Shown: piece after piece, positions 55,501 through 64,000 of the stretch
How the letters are laid out: every line of letters begins with the position of its first letter
Position numbering within the stretch: position 1 is the first letter of the stretch
The notes under the pieces: generated by a model
What the model saw: only the letters and a program-made list of their open reading frames with translations
Database searches by the model: none
Told to the model about the DNA's origin: nothing
Position numbers and translations under genes: made by a program
Assembly (NCBI GenBank): GCA_009760855.2
Contig: WPIO01000024.1
Location: 4,674,501 to 4,738,500, forward strand
Source of the DNA: Cristatella mucedo
Taxonomy: Eukaryota > Bryozoa > Phylactolaemata > Cristatellidae
Direction of reading: 5' to 3'
DNA: 64,000 bases

Positions 55501-58500
55501 AGGTCTGACTCCTCAGATACTAAGGGCTCAGCCGAAAAGTTTTCAGCCTTCTTTACTGAAAAAATTGTGCACATTCGTGCCTCCATTAAGTCCCCTCCGA
55601 CCAAAGCAATCGCCGTTCCTCAACCTGTGACCTTTCTTAAAAGGTTCTCTGATGTCTCTGCCTGTGATGTGGCTGGCTTAATAAGGTCTAGCAAAAAGAG
55701 CTCGTCTCCTGAAGACCCTATACCTTCATCTCTGTGGTCTTCACTTGCAGACCAACTTAGCCCTGCCATAACCAAGATTTTTAATGCTTCTTTGGGAAAA
55801 GGGGTCGTCCCCAAGTCCTTTAAATCGGTAATCGTTAGACCTATTCTTAAAAAGCCTGGACTAGACACAGAGGTCCTAGCAAACTATCGTCCAGTTTCCC
55901 TTCTTCCGTTCTTATCAAAGATTCTTGAAAAATTTGTTGCTAAGCAGCTAGTCGAACATATTGAAAATAATGGAATGTCAGAAACATTTCAATCAGGTTT
56001 CAAGAGGCAGCACTCTACTGAAACTGCTCTCCTCCGTGTTAACACTGACATTCTACGTGGCAACGACGACGGGAATGTCACTGCCCTAGCTCTGCTAGAT
56101 CTGTTTGCTGCCTTCAACACCATTGATCACGAAGTTCTGCTTGAACGATTGAGAACAACGATCGGTCTGGCAGACGAAGCACTGGCGTGGTTTAAATCAT
56201 ACTTGTCTGATCGTGTTCAATCCGTATCGTGTGGGGGTCAGGTCTCAGGCATGAGAAGGGTCACCTGTGAAGTCCCTCAAGGGTCTGTACTTGGTCCCTT
56301 GCTGTTCTCCATTTATACGCAACCTCTGGGAAAAGTGATTAAGGCCCATGGAATAGAATATCACTTCTATGCTGACGATACTCAGTTGTATTTGTCCTTT
56401 AAACCGTCGGAATCTGCTGCAGCAACTGAGAAACTGAATGCTTGCCTTGCCGATATTCGATCCTGGATGTCGGAAAACTTCCTGAAATTAAATGACGATA
56501 AAACCAAACTGCTTCTCATAGGACACCCTAAGCGTGTGGCTGGATTAAAAGGCTTTGCTGTTCTAATAGGTGATGCTATTGTGCGACCTTCACCACGTGC
56601 TCGTAATCTAGGTGTCGTGTTTGACAGCTGCCTTAATTTCAAAAGCTTCATTCAGAAGACTGCCTCTACAGCTAGCCATCACATCCGATCCCTATCCAAG
56701 ATTAGAAGCTGTCTCCCACAGTGGCTTGTAAAAAATTTGACTAGCTGTTTAGTTCTGTCTCGGCTTGATTATTGTAATTCCCTTTTGGCTGGGCTACCAA
56801 AGAAAGCTATTATGCCACTACAGCGGACTTTGAATATGGCTGCAAGGCTGGTCTTCAAGTCCCAGCGGTTTGAGCACGTGTCACCTTTGCTGAAAGAGCT
56901 AGGATGGTTGCCGGTTGAGCAAAGGATATAGAGTAAAGTTCTTATGCTGACCCACAAGGCCCGCCACGGCTTGGCTCCTTCGTACCTAGCAGAACTGCTG
57001 CATCAGTTTCAGCCTGTTCGCGCCCTCAGGTCCTGTGTGGACAATAAATTAGCTGTCCCATTCCTCTGCTTGAAGACAGTTGGCGACAGAAGCTTTAGCT
57101 CTGCAGGTCCTAGACTGTGGAACTCGCTTCCACAATTCTTAGGCAACGACATCTACTCTCCAACTGCCGACTATGGCACATCTTTTTCAGCGGTCCTGAA
57201 CTGCTACTTCTATGCTACTCACTACTTCAACTGCTCTCCTAACTCTGCTATGCTTCCCACTTTCTCTTTGTTGCGTGAGACGAAGTCTGTTGGCTACCGA
57301 ATGCGTACCGAAAGCCGCTTAGGCTGTGAGTGCTCTATACAAAACTCTCCTGGGTAACACCCACATGGTCTTTATGACTTTGTGGAGTTACTGACGGAGA
57401 TACATTGAAACATGCTGGGACATTACCAGAGGTATATTATTAAAATAATTTGTTTGTATAGCGCCCCAAGAGAACTTAATCTCTATTTAGGCGTTTCGCA
57501 TACGCCTCGGGCTTGACCCCTCGACCTCAGTCAGATCTTGGTCGGGGCGAGCACCTTAAACGCTTGACCAAACCAGCTATGATGTTAGTTATCCATGGCA
57601 GCAGCCGATCAATGTAGCACAGGAGCAGGACAGTGGGATTAGGGTTCAAATGACTTGTCTTCTTCGATTGGGATATGAACTTTAGGACGAGATCACTAGT
57701 GATCTGCTTGAATCTACCCACTGAGGTATTGCATGGAATCGGTGGACAGCATTCTAGGGGGATGCTGCCATTGCGGGGATGGACGCCTTGATTTTGTCTA
57801 TCATCTGAACAATGAAGCTGGATAAGCGATTAGCTAGATCATCACATGGTTCATCAGGTAAAGAGATAACTCTCGAGCGGTTGAGGAGATAGTTAATCGC
57901 TGACATCAGCATTTTTGGATTTTGCATCCATGATTCAACAATGTTTATATAGAAGCTAGAAATGGCATGCAGCCATTTATTTGGAGATGACTTAAAGGCT
58001 CTGCTTCAAAATGGTGGATGTGAATTAGGCCGGCATCTTTGAGCATATGCCTGTGAAGGAGCCAGTTGATTTTTTTACGATTAACTTGCTAAACCTATTT
58101 AGCACCACACCTTACTGCACAGTCTCAGGCCATCCAAATAAGAATCCATAGTGTCTTTAGGATGGGAGGAATATGAGTATACCAGACGGCCTTTAGAGGG
58201 TGAGCTTAAAGCTTATTCCGAAACGTTCGGTTAGCAATTTTTTGGATCAAGCTACAGAGCTTCTACAAGTGGTACTCCTTCATCGTACACATTAAAGCTC
58301 GATCATTTAGGTAGGTTGTATGGTATGGAGAGAAGTTATGTAATTGCAGCTGGGTGAAATTTTTCTGTCGACATCGTAAGAAGAAATTAAAGCGTCGGTA
58401 AACCGGCGTAAAAATACCGAAGCTAAGCGTAGCAAGTCTTAGCCACTTACTGCCATCTCTTCTAGTTGACTGCTGCGAGTTTAATAAAAGCTTATTTTGA

Positions 58501-61500
58501 GCACCAGGGAGCGCTTGTCACCTTGCCACTGCGAATTATTTTGTTACTGCCGCATAGTTTACGTAAGGAGAAATAAAAAAATGTCTGAGAAAAAGTCACT
58601 ATTTTCCCCAAAAGCCCTTTATCTCGTTATCTTACTATGGCACTAAGATAGCAGCTTGTGGACTGCCTAACCCATTGTTTGCAAACATTGGCAGAGCCGG
58701 GTGGGCAGCTAGCGGCAATTTTCTTACCTGCATCCTCCCAGGGCCCCGAATAGTCCCCCTACCTTAAAGTCCGAGACAGTTACCAACAATAGAGATCAAA
58801 TGGGGTCGTATTTCTACTCGATCAGCAACTGCTGATTTTATTTCCAATGACCAATGCTCACATATGCTTTATTTGAGAGTAGAGACCTGCCAATATCGCA
58901 ATCTTGCGAGTGTTTGCCCCTAGTGAAAGTGTATGTCCCACGGCTGGTTATTAACCTGGAGTCAGCGAAAGTTTAAGCGGCAATGGATATGTTACTGGGT
59001 GAAATTCGTTGACAATCTCAATTTGATCATCAATATATTTCAGTGCATTTATTTTTTATATCATTAAATACCTAATAATACATAGGTCTCAATATTGGTG
59101 ACTGAAAAAACCCACAAATAATAACAGGTTTGCATGGGAGGCAAATGAAAACGATCAGCTGATACTCAATCTATATCTCCGTCACGACTTGGCAGCTATA
59201 ATTGTTCTCCTTTTATGGAAATCTAGTACATGACGGGCAAAAAAGTGCATAGAAACAAAGTTGTTTTCTTTAAAATTAAAAGAGGTTACAATTGCGGTTT
59301 CTAGTTGAGAAGTATGGTGTACAATCATTAAACTCTAAATAATTATTTTTTAAGCAATGATTACATCTGAAATGTTAACTTTTTAAATATTAGCGCCAGC
59401 CAAAGTATTGAACACGATAATATTAGTAATAATAATGCTCTTGACAAAGCGACCACAGAGAACGCAATCTCTTTCTAGGTGCTTCACGTTTGCTCCAAAG
59501 AGAAACGTGATTGAATGGTGAGTAATATCATGCTTGATAAACAACAGGAATAACATGGTTAGGGGTGACGTGCAAAGGGTCAGCATGCAAATGTGATTAG
59601 TGGCAGCACGCACGATGAAGTAGTTTCTTTAGTCACTGTGACTTATTTTTCTGCTTCGGCAAGTATTTTTGTAATAGGTTCTGCAAGAAGTTCAGAAACA
59701 CTACTGGCGTAAACCGTGTTATTTCATTAGATGTAATGCGTTTTGGATGTTCATTTAAGAAACGAAGCAGAATGAAGTTATGAGCTACCATGTGAATTTT
59801 GCTAGCTTTCAAGCTAACACAATTAATTGTACTGATTCTTCTTAGAGAAGATATCGTCTCTTTTCGTCCATAAAGAAGTTACTTTCGGAAGACAATGACG
59901 GTAAGTAATGAAATCAGGGTCATTCCTGTTTCTAACTATTGCATTCCTATATATTCATGGGCTGAACCGTTGATCAAATCCCTGCGGCCACTCTTATTCA
60001 TGTTGCTAAAAGACTGAGAAATATCTCCTCTAGAATCCGAAAGTGACTGGGGAGGTTGGAGATAGACAGCTGCTAACAATTTTGTATGTTAGACAAAGTG
60101 ATCCTTCAAAATAGAAACATGAGTGAGCAAACGTTATGAGTATCTCTCTAGCCCGAATTGCTCAAGGATCTGGATACTCTGTTAAACTTTTGAAAAGGTT
60201 ATTTCTGATAGGGCTACCTAAATTTGCAACATGGATTCCTAATACTACCTAGCCGGCATGGAAGGCGATATATAAGGGTGTATCTGATTCATCCATTTCG
60301 TACTTGTCCATGTTGACCCTGTGCGTGTCACCCCTAATCATGTTATGCTTGCTTTCATTGAGCATGCTACCACTAACCATTCGATCGTGCTTCTATTGCA
60401 GCAAATGTGAATTGCCTAGAAAGAGATTTAGTGAGCTGAGACTGCTAAATCATATGTATTATTATTACTATTACTATTAATGCAAAGAACATGCAAAACT
60501 ATGCAACTATGCAACTATGCAACTATGCAAAAGAACATCTCTGTAACAGTTGAACAAATTAAAAAATATGTAGATACAAATTATAAATCAACGAGCCTCT
60601 ATGAGTATGAGTGACAATGAAAATAGGTCTAAACTTACAGATACTGTAAGCTACGAGCTCTCTGATGTCATTTGGAACAACAAACAAACGTAAGCCACGA
60701 TTTTTGTGAACCAGTTATTGTACAAAAAACACCTAAAATAGATTGATTTCCAAGACGAAATTCAAGCTAACATTCAAAGACAACTCAACAGTTATATCGT
60801 ATTATTCAAGCCAAAATGAAAACGAATTCACTGACCTGATTATCCTAATGGGCGCGTTAAGCTTTATGCTTTTCATTTGTGTATGCAGTGACGATTAACT
60901 ATCGTGCAAAAAAGTGAGTAATAATTCATGTATGACTATGTAGTTTATTCGTACTTTGTATGTCATAAACTAGTGGACTCAATCAATTCTCATTCTCGAA
61001 AATATCCCAGTTGCATGCGGATTATTTTATTGTGCTTGAATGCGTTTTTTCTAAAATAAGAGTCCATCATCTCAAACTTTTTTCAAAGCTGTTTAAGAAT
61101 CAACTAAATCAGAACGACCGATTGAGGAAGCGTTTCCATCTACTTCCGGTCAAGCCAGATGCCAGGCCAAGGTTTAGTCCTCCTCCAATCAAATCTTAAC
61201 GATAGGACTGGTATACATTTAGTTCTATCTGCTTGATTAAATCTTTACATTTAAAAACTGTTATATAGATCTCTAGACTAAATCTAGAAAATTCAAAATC
61301 GCTACATATTTCTCAATCTCGCTGTCTCTCTCTCTCTCTTTCTCTCACATAAGCTTAGCACTCCAAAAAGAATACTAATAATGATAAGCTTGATCATGAG
61401 CGCTCAGATAACTCAATCTCTTTCTAGGCGCTTTGCATAAGCAGCAAAGGAATCATATTTGAATGTTAGTGGTAGCATGCTCAATAAACAACGAGAACAG

Positions 61501-62008
61501 CATGGTTAGGGTGACATGCACAGGGTCAGCATGCAAGTATGGTTAGTGACGGCATGCACGGCGTCAACACACATAAACACATAAAGGTCAAATCACAGTA
61601 ACAAACTAAAGGTTGTAATTAATTTTGATTTCTTTTTAAAATTCAAAAATTCTATTTCTAAATTTTGATTTATTTTATTTCTTATTAAATGAGGTCAAGT
61701 CAGGGATGTCGTGACGGAAGTCTGGGGTGAGTTCCAGGCTAGTTAGATTTCTTGCTGAGGCTCCCCATGGATTTCCTATTCATAAAGCACTGCGAAAAAA
61801 TTTACAGAGCGTTACATACCTTTCATTTATTATCTGATGCCCTTTTAAATTAGTGCTAGCACCTCCGAGGTAACAATAACGAAGTGCCAATCGGAGGTTT
61901 TTCGATACGCTAGCAGGCAACACTTTAACGTATACGGTTTCGCCTTCTGGGATTTCGGACAAATTATCCAGCAGTTTTGTAAATTGTTCATCTTTAGACA
62001 TCACTATT
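46417..62008 (-). CDS. Gene 2: ZP domain protein, 3' part (spliced)
   Basis: Two exons, 61820-62008 and 46417-46588, join in phase 2 across a 15.2-kb intron and encode 119 complete codons of a ZP-C subdomain with its stop. The protein is probably secreted, like other ZP proteins, and may be a paralogue of gene 1 because the intron position and phase agree. The ZP-N part and any upstream domains were not found before the right edge. There is no transmembrane segment after the last cysteine, unlike many ZP proteins, so a free secreted form is inferred. An alternative donor inside the last exon (TGTG|GTAAAG near 46446) could lead to another 3' exon. The large intron holds the LINE-A/LINE-B nest. 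Confidence 0.78.
46960..47340 (-). mobile_element. Possible fragment of a third CR1-like LINE
   Basis: On the minus strand, words such as RLHELNWVNNLTTVDKTTNN and KARILFIRNLDLRS resemble the post-RT region of CR1-like LINEs (compare [10 protein letters not shown]..). It matches neither LINE-A nor LINE-B well. Degenerate. Confidence 0.35.
47681..47863 (+). mobile_element. SINE-2 copy, slightly 5'-truncated
   Basis: GCGCACTACGTGTGGTGG is a changed A-box region; the B box GGGTTCGATTCC is perfect. TCGCCACTGCAAGCAGTG, AGCCGTAAAGGC, CAGGCTGCTTAATCAGCTAGG and (ATTT)n follow in SINE-2 order. Confidence 0.9.
48045..48870 (-). mobile_element. LINE-A fragment, 3' part
   Basis: (TAA)n at 48051-48068, then TATAGCACCCTCAG, a degraded 3' UTR and minus-strand coding remnants (48397-48627: GHGNCNITPLLTDMHCLPIK aligns with [21 protein letters not shown]). 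Confidence 0.8.
48871..51389. other. Gene 2 intron, no recognisable feature
   Basis: AT-rich intron sequence. The open frame 49764-50012 shows no domain. Nothing else can be supported. Confidence 0.5.
51390..51475 (+). mobile_element. LINE-A 3' tip
   Basis: AATCTAGAAAGAGATTGAGT, a damaged GGGCGCTTTATC block, and TTAGTATTAGTATTATTA tail. Only the 3' end is present. Confidence 0.7.
51476..52154. other. No confident feature
   Basis: GC content is a little higher here. A stretch near 51955-52030 (GTAGCTGTGTGGATAGGTGC) is faintly tRNA-like but has no B box, so it was not called. Confidence 0.4.
52155..53930 (-). mobile_element. LINE-A copy, 3' half (interrupted)
   Basis: Minus strand: (TAA)n-like tail at 52155, 3' UTR, C-terminal coding (52436-52663: RSFHSLAPAYLSDLLPYLAK), the RT region to the LLDRSAAFDANQ-like motif near 53650, and up to GGCCACTT (VRPLLKK region) at about 53905. 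A SINE-1 at 53157-53313 and the LINE-B at 53931 interrupt it; the upstream half resumes at 57408. Confidence 0.88.
53157..53313 (+). mobile_element. SINE-1 copy, full length, nested in LINE-A
   Basis: tRNA-derived head GAGCTGGTTCGGTCTAGCG and GATTAAGGTGCTC, the B box GGGCTCGAGCCCC, then AATAGAGATTAAGTTCTCTT, GGGACGCTGTATAAATGAAT and an A/T-rich tail. The flanks read GATGTCATC and ATCATTACATGCAGC, against uninterrupted LINE-A GATGTCATCAATACATGCAG; this suggests a short target duplication around ATCA. Confidence 0.92.
53931..57407 (+). mobile_element. LINE-B, near full-length copy (CR1/L2-like)
   Basis: It inserts in a minus-strand LINE-A copy and runs from a GC-rich 5' UTR (CCCCGCGCTAAAGAGTGGCC) through one long coding frame to a 3' UTR ending GAGTTACTGACGGAGATACA, TTGAA. 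Length is about 3.5 kb. Flanking LINE-A sequence continues on both sides (TGCTGGGACATTACC at 57413). Exact target duplication could not be fixed by eye. Confidence 0.92.
54040..57357 (+). pseudogene. LINE-B polyprotein: endonuclease and reverse transcriptase, nearly intact
   Basis: One frame, about 1100 codons. An N-terminal basic stretch of about 120 residues precedes the APE-type endonuclease: LLNVRSLKTK, LLTETWM, VIYRPPSG, LIVADFNIHVD, LDLVIT and SDHCSV. RT follows: VRPILKKPG, NYRPVSLLPFLSKI, TALALLDLFAAFNTIDHEV, VPQGSVLGPLLF and catalytic YADD at 56368-56379. Last comes a CR1-type C-terminal region with VGDRSFSSAG and LWNSLPQFLG. Lesions are few: two compensating indels, near 54553-54560 and 54610-54660, change about 20-35 residues and bring a stop at 54583-54585; one nonsense codon TAG at 56929-56931 stands where another copy has Gln. 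It would have copied RNA at the target site; this copy is probably inactive. Confidence 0.92.
57408..58125 (-). mobile_element. LINE-A copy, 5' half (continuation of 52155-53930)
   Basis: After LINE-B, TGCTGGGACATTACC continues LINE-A (GGTGCTGGGACATGACC in the other copy, minus strand). A SINE-1 interrupts at 57437-57580. Then ATGTTAGTTATCCATGGCAG and further words match, in reverse, the 35.55-35.98 kb part of the long LINE-A copy. Recognition fades near 58125. Confidence 0.82.
57437..57580 (-). mobile_element. SINE-1 copy nested in LINE-A
   Basis: Minus strand: AGCTGGTTTGGTCAAGCG, TTAAGGTGCTCGCCCCGACC, a changed B box, AAATAGAGATTAAGTTCTCT, TGGGGCGCTATACAAACAAA. LINE-A flanks both sides. 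Confidence 0.9.
58126..59405. other. Gene 2 intron, no recognisable feature
   Basis: No domain, repeat family or RNA gene recognised. LINE-A traces may extend into the first bases. Confidence 0.45.
59406..59617 (-). mobile_element. LINE-A 3' end fragment
   Basis: TTAGTAATAATAATGCTCTT, GACAAAGCGACCACAGAGAA and 3' UTR words to GATTAGTGGCAGCACGCAC: about the last 210 bases of LINE-A, 5'-truncated. Confidence 0.85.
59618..60304. other. No recognisable feature
   Basis: Short open readings exist on the minus strand but no known domain is seen. Confidence 0.4.
60305..60480 (+). mobile_element. LINE-A 3' end fragment
   Basis: GTTGACCCTGTGCGTGTCAC, ACTAACCATTCGATCGTGC, GCCTAGAAAGAGATTTAGTG and an (ATT)n-like tail: the last 170 bases of LINE-A. 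Confidence 0.85.
60496..60530. repeat. 8-base tandem repeat AACTATGC
   Basis: Four direct units of AACTATGC, next to the tail of a LINE-A fragment. Confidence 0.9.
61370..61745 (-). mobile_element. LINE-A 3' end fragment
   Basis: Minus strand: AATAATGATAAGCTTGATCA, GAGCGCTCAGATAACTCAAT, 3' UTR, then an AT-rich internal expansion (61615-61690) and the end of the coding region (TTCCAGGCT, around KxWNSP). Confidence 0.8.
61820..62008 (-). CDS. Gene 2 exon: ZP-C first part
   Basis: The acceptor has a strong tract (CATTCATTTTTCAG), the donor is GAAAG|GTATGT, and both ends are phase 2 (189 bases). The peptide includes IVMSKDEQFTKLL, GETVYVKVLPASV and LRLALRYCYLGG, the ZP-C strand order with its conserved cysteine. 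It ends IINE before the split codon that leads to CPVD in the next exon. The open frame beyond the donor is an artefact. Confidence 0.82.
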
Positions 62009-62409
62009 CTGAAAAATGAATGCACCATCGTCAATGCCAGCAAATAACATCTGTGCCTCACTTGAATTACTGTAAAAGTTATACAGTCACTGGCTACATT
62101 GTTACGTCAATTGTATAAAATCAATTCCGTAATATCCGCAATAATGTCTTGTCTGAGCTCTTTCTAACCTTTCATTCTATGAAGTTTTAAAAATTTAAAA
62201 TCTTTCAATTTGTAAGTTCCAAGCATCAGCCATCAATTTTAACTGCAATCTAGTAAATTACCAAGTCATTGAAGTTACATTTTCATAACTAATAAATACA
62301 GCTAATCACTATCTGAATGTCTGAATCACTGCATATCAGCAAACGCAAACAAGACCTTGTCTACTGCAAGATAGATGACTAATTCAACTGCTGCTATTTT
62401 GACTAATCA

Positions 62410-62880
62410 TACAGAGCTTATGCTGACCCTCAAGGCAGTCCACGACTTGGCTAACCCTCGGCTGGCTAAATGGCTGCACCAGTTCCATCTGGTTCTGTAT
62501 GTACGATAGTTTAACTGTTCCGTTCCCCCAGTTTTACAACCGTTGGCGACAGAAAAGTTCGCTCTTCAGGTCCAGGGCTGTCGAACTCGCTTCCACAATC
62601 AATTCTTGCTCGACGACAACTGTTCTTCTGCTGCCAAATATTTCACATCCTTACCAGCAATACTAAACTGCCACTGCCATGCTACTCACAACCTCCACTG
62701 CTCTCTTTGCTTAACTATGCTTCCCAGATTTTCTTTATCACATGAGATCATGTCTGTCGTCCACCTAATGAGTACCTACAGCTGCTCAGGCTGCGAGAGA
62801 GCTATGTGAAACTTTCCTGCCTAAATTCCCTTAGTCGTTGTGGCTCTGTGGGATAACGGTCCTAGATACATTACACTACA
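62410..62880 (+). mobile_element. LINE-B 3' end fragment, degenerate
   Basis: MLTLKAVHDLANP, VGDRKVRSSGPGL and the PTIN..DNC region correspond to MLTHKARHGLAPS, VGDRSFSSAGPRL and the following residues; then GGATAACGGTCCTAGATACATT is the changed 3' end (split as GGATAACGGT and CCTAGATACATT). Frames are broken. Confidence 0.8.
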
Positions 62881-63058
62881 TAGCTTTAATTACATCGATG
62901 AGCTGGGATTGAACGCTATTCTGCATTCTTCTCAGCGTTTCAGAGCCCTCAGAAACTACAACATTCCTTTCCATTAGGTTAATTACTACTTTACTGATAT
63001 TTCCAAGCAGTGAGCAAGTGCTTTTTATGTGTATCGTGTCAAGAGTCATTATATTCAT
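62876..63058 (-). other. Unassigned open frame, possible helical exon
   Basis: Sixty codons on the minus strand with a heptad-like, hydrophobic-spaced sequence (LLGNISKVVINLMERNVVV, LRRMQNSVQSQLIDVI). Helical segments of this sort occur in GAIN-type and other extracellular domains. Splice signals are weak, and it starts right after a LINE-B fragment. It could be an upstream exon of gene 2, or chance. Confidence 0.2.
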
Positions 63059-63099
63059 AATTTTATGTCCTGCTTGCGGCGGGGCTTATTTCAATAATT

Positions 63100-63545
63100 A
63101 AATCTCGATTCGTCCTTTATGTGCTTATGCCTACTGAAACTGTGCATGCTGCCAATAACCAAACTTGCATTCTGACTCTGTGCATGTAACCCATAGCCAT
63201 GTTATTCTTGTTGTTATTGAGCATAAACATGCAAAATAGTAAGACTAAATAAATAAATACCACCTAATTTAACAGCTTCTTTTGTATAGCTACGGAAAAG
63301 CCTTTAGGCTACCATCACTGCTTGTAGTGGCGATACAGGGTCGCCCACCACAGGATTCGAACCCGCGACCTCGGGCAGAGTTCGTAAAAAGCAACCGTCT
63401 TACCTAGTGAACCACTACGGCTCACCACAGGCAACCACTAACCATTCGATCGTGCTGTTTATGCAGCAAATGTAAAGTGCCTAGAAAAAGATTGAGTTGT
63501 CTCAGTGAACTATATTGCATAGATATTATTATTGTTGCTATTAGG
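63100..63545 (+). mobile_element. LINE-A 3' end, split by SINE-2
   Basis: CTTTATGTGCTTATGC..GTGCATGCTGCCAATAACC belongs to the 3' UTR; after the SINE it resumes with AACCACTAACCATTCGATCG, GTGCCTAGAAAAAGATTGAG and an (ATT)n-like end at about 63520-63545. Confidence 0.85.
63262..63428 (-). mobile_element. SINE-2 copy nested in LINE-A 3' UTR
   Basis: Minus strand: GAGCCGTAGTGGTTCACTAGG (A-box end, given here as GTAGTGGTTCACTAGG), B box GGGTTCGAATCC, the hairpin blocks, AGCTTCTTTTG tail side and AAATAAATAAATA as the (ATTT)n tail. LINE-A 3' UTR lies on both sides. Confidence 0.92.
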
Positions 63546-64000
63546 CGATATTTTCTGCATGACGAGTGTGATTAAATCATGTGCTATTATAGTAAATTGA
63601 GCCTTGTTTTTTAGGAAACGCAGCTACTCAGTAATAGATTTATACCTCAGCTGAGCACTACCCTGTTATTTGCTTGAGAAATTAAGTCATCAGATTTAAT
63701 TATTAAATTTAGTAGAAACTGTTTCGAGTCATCCTAACTAAACTGCTCTTAGATATTGACCCCACTTCTAACAATCACTTCATTTCTTCTGGCTATAAGG
63801 TCTGTAAATCCACAATTTTTTATTAGTCCAGACTAGCTCTTGATAGATTGGATCCATGGCATCCAAATTACAGTGTTTTTCAGTTACTTATGATTTTTTT
63901 TAAACGACTCACTTTAGAACACACATTAGCGAAAATAGCCTCGCTTTCAAATCACTAAATATGCCAATTTTTTAACAGTGCATGAGTTTAAATAATATGG
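63546..64000. other. No recognisable feature (right edge)
   Basis: AT-rich; no ZP-N exon of gene 2 or other domain was found. Confidence 0.45.

Overview
The window looks like nuclear DNA from an intron-rich, repeat-rich invertebrate animal. The evidence is spliced exons with GT..AG borders and matching phases, secreted-protein domains typical of animals (SRCR, EGF-like, zona pellucida), CR1/L2-type LINEs, tRNA-derived SINEs, a hAT transposon and many microsatellites. A lophotrochozoan, perhaps a mollusc, is my best guess, but no sequence here fixes the taxon.

Host genes. Two genes lie on the minus strand. Gene 1 (about 4.9-25.3 kb; more 5' exons probably missing) is rebuilt from eight exons. 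All seven junctions have compatible phases, and together they give 556 in-frame codons including the stop. It encodes a split SRCR domain, two adjacent EGF-like domains and a complete ZP module. This is the layout of a secreted or surface-attached polymerising ZP glycoprotein. Gene 2 (46.4-62.0 kb) is seen only as the last two exons of a second ZP protein. It shares with gene 1 a phase-2 intron at the same point of the ZP-C subdomain, so the two are probably tandem paralogues. Its 5' part lies beyond the right edge or was not found.

Repeats. Most of the rest is transposon-derived. LINE-A (CR1/L2-like) is the commonest: its 3' end carries the block GAGGGCGCTTTATCAAGTGC followed by (ATT)n, and one long copy lies at 34.6-37.7 kb. 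LINE-B is a second CR1/L2-like family and appears younger: a near-complete copy at 53.9-57.4 kb has one nonsense codon and a pair of compensating frameshifts. Two tRNA-derived SINE families occur. SINE-1 shares its 3' tail with LINE-A. SINE-2 ends in (ATTT)n after hairpin-forming blocks. Three LINE-B copies and at least three SINEs sit inside LINE-A copies, which gives a relative chronology. A dead hAT element (7.5-10.2 kb) fills part of the last intron of gene 1.

Other regions. A GC-rich block at 43.1-45.8 kb has a composition unlike its surroundings and no recognised gene. Simple repeats are abundant. One long (GT)n tract starts about 15 bases downstream of a 5' splice site of gene 1. Long stretches inside introns and between genes show nothing I can name; they are listed.
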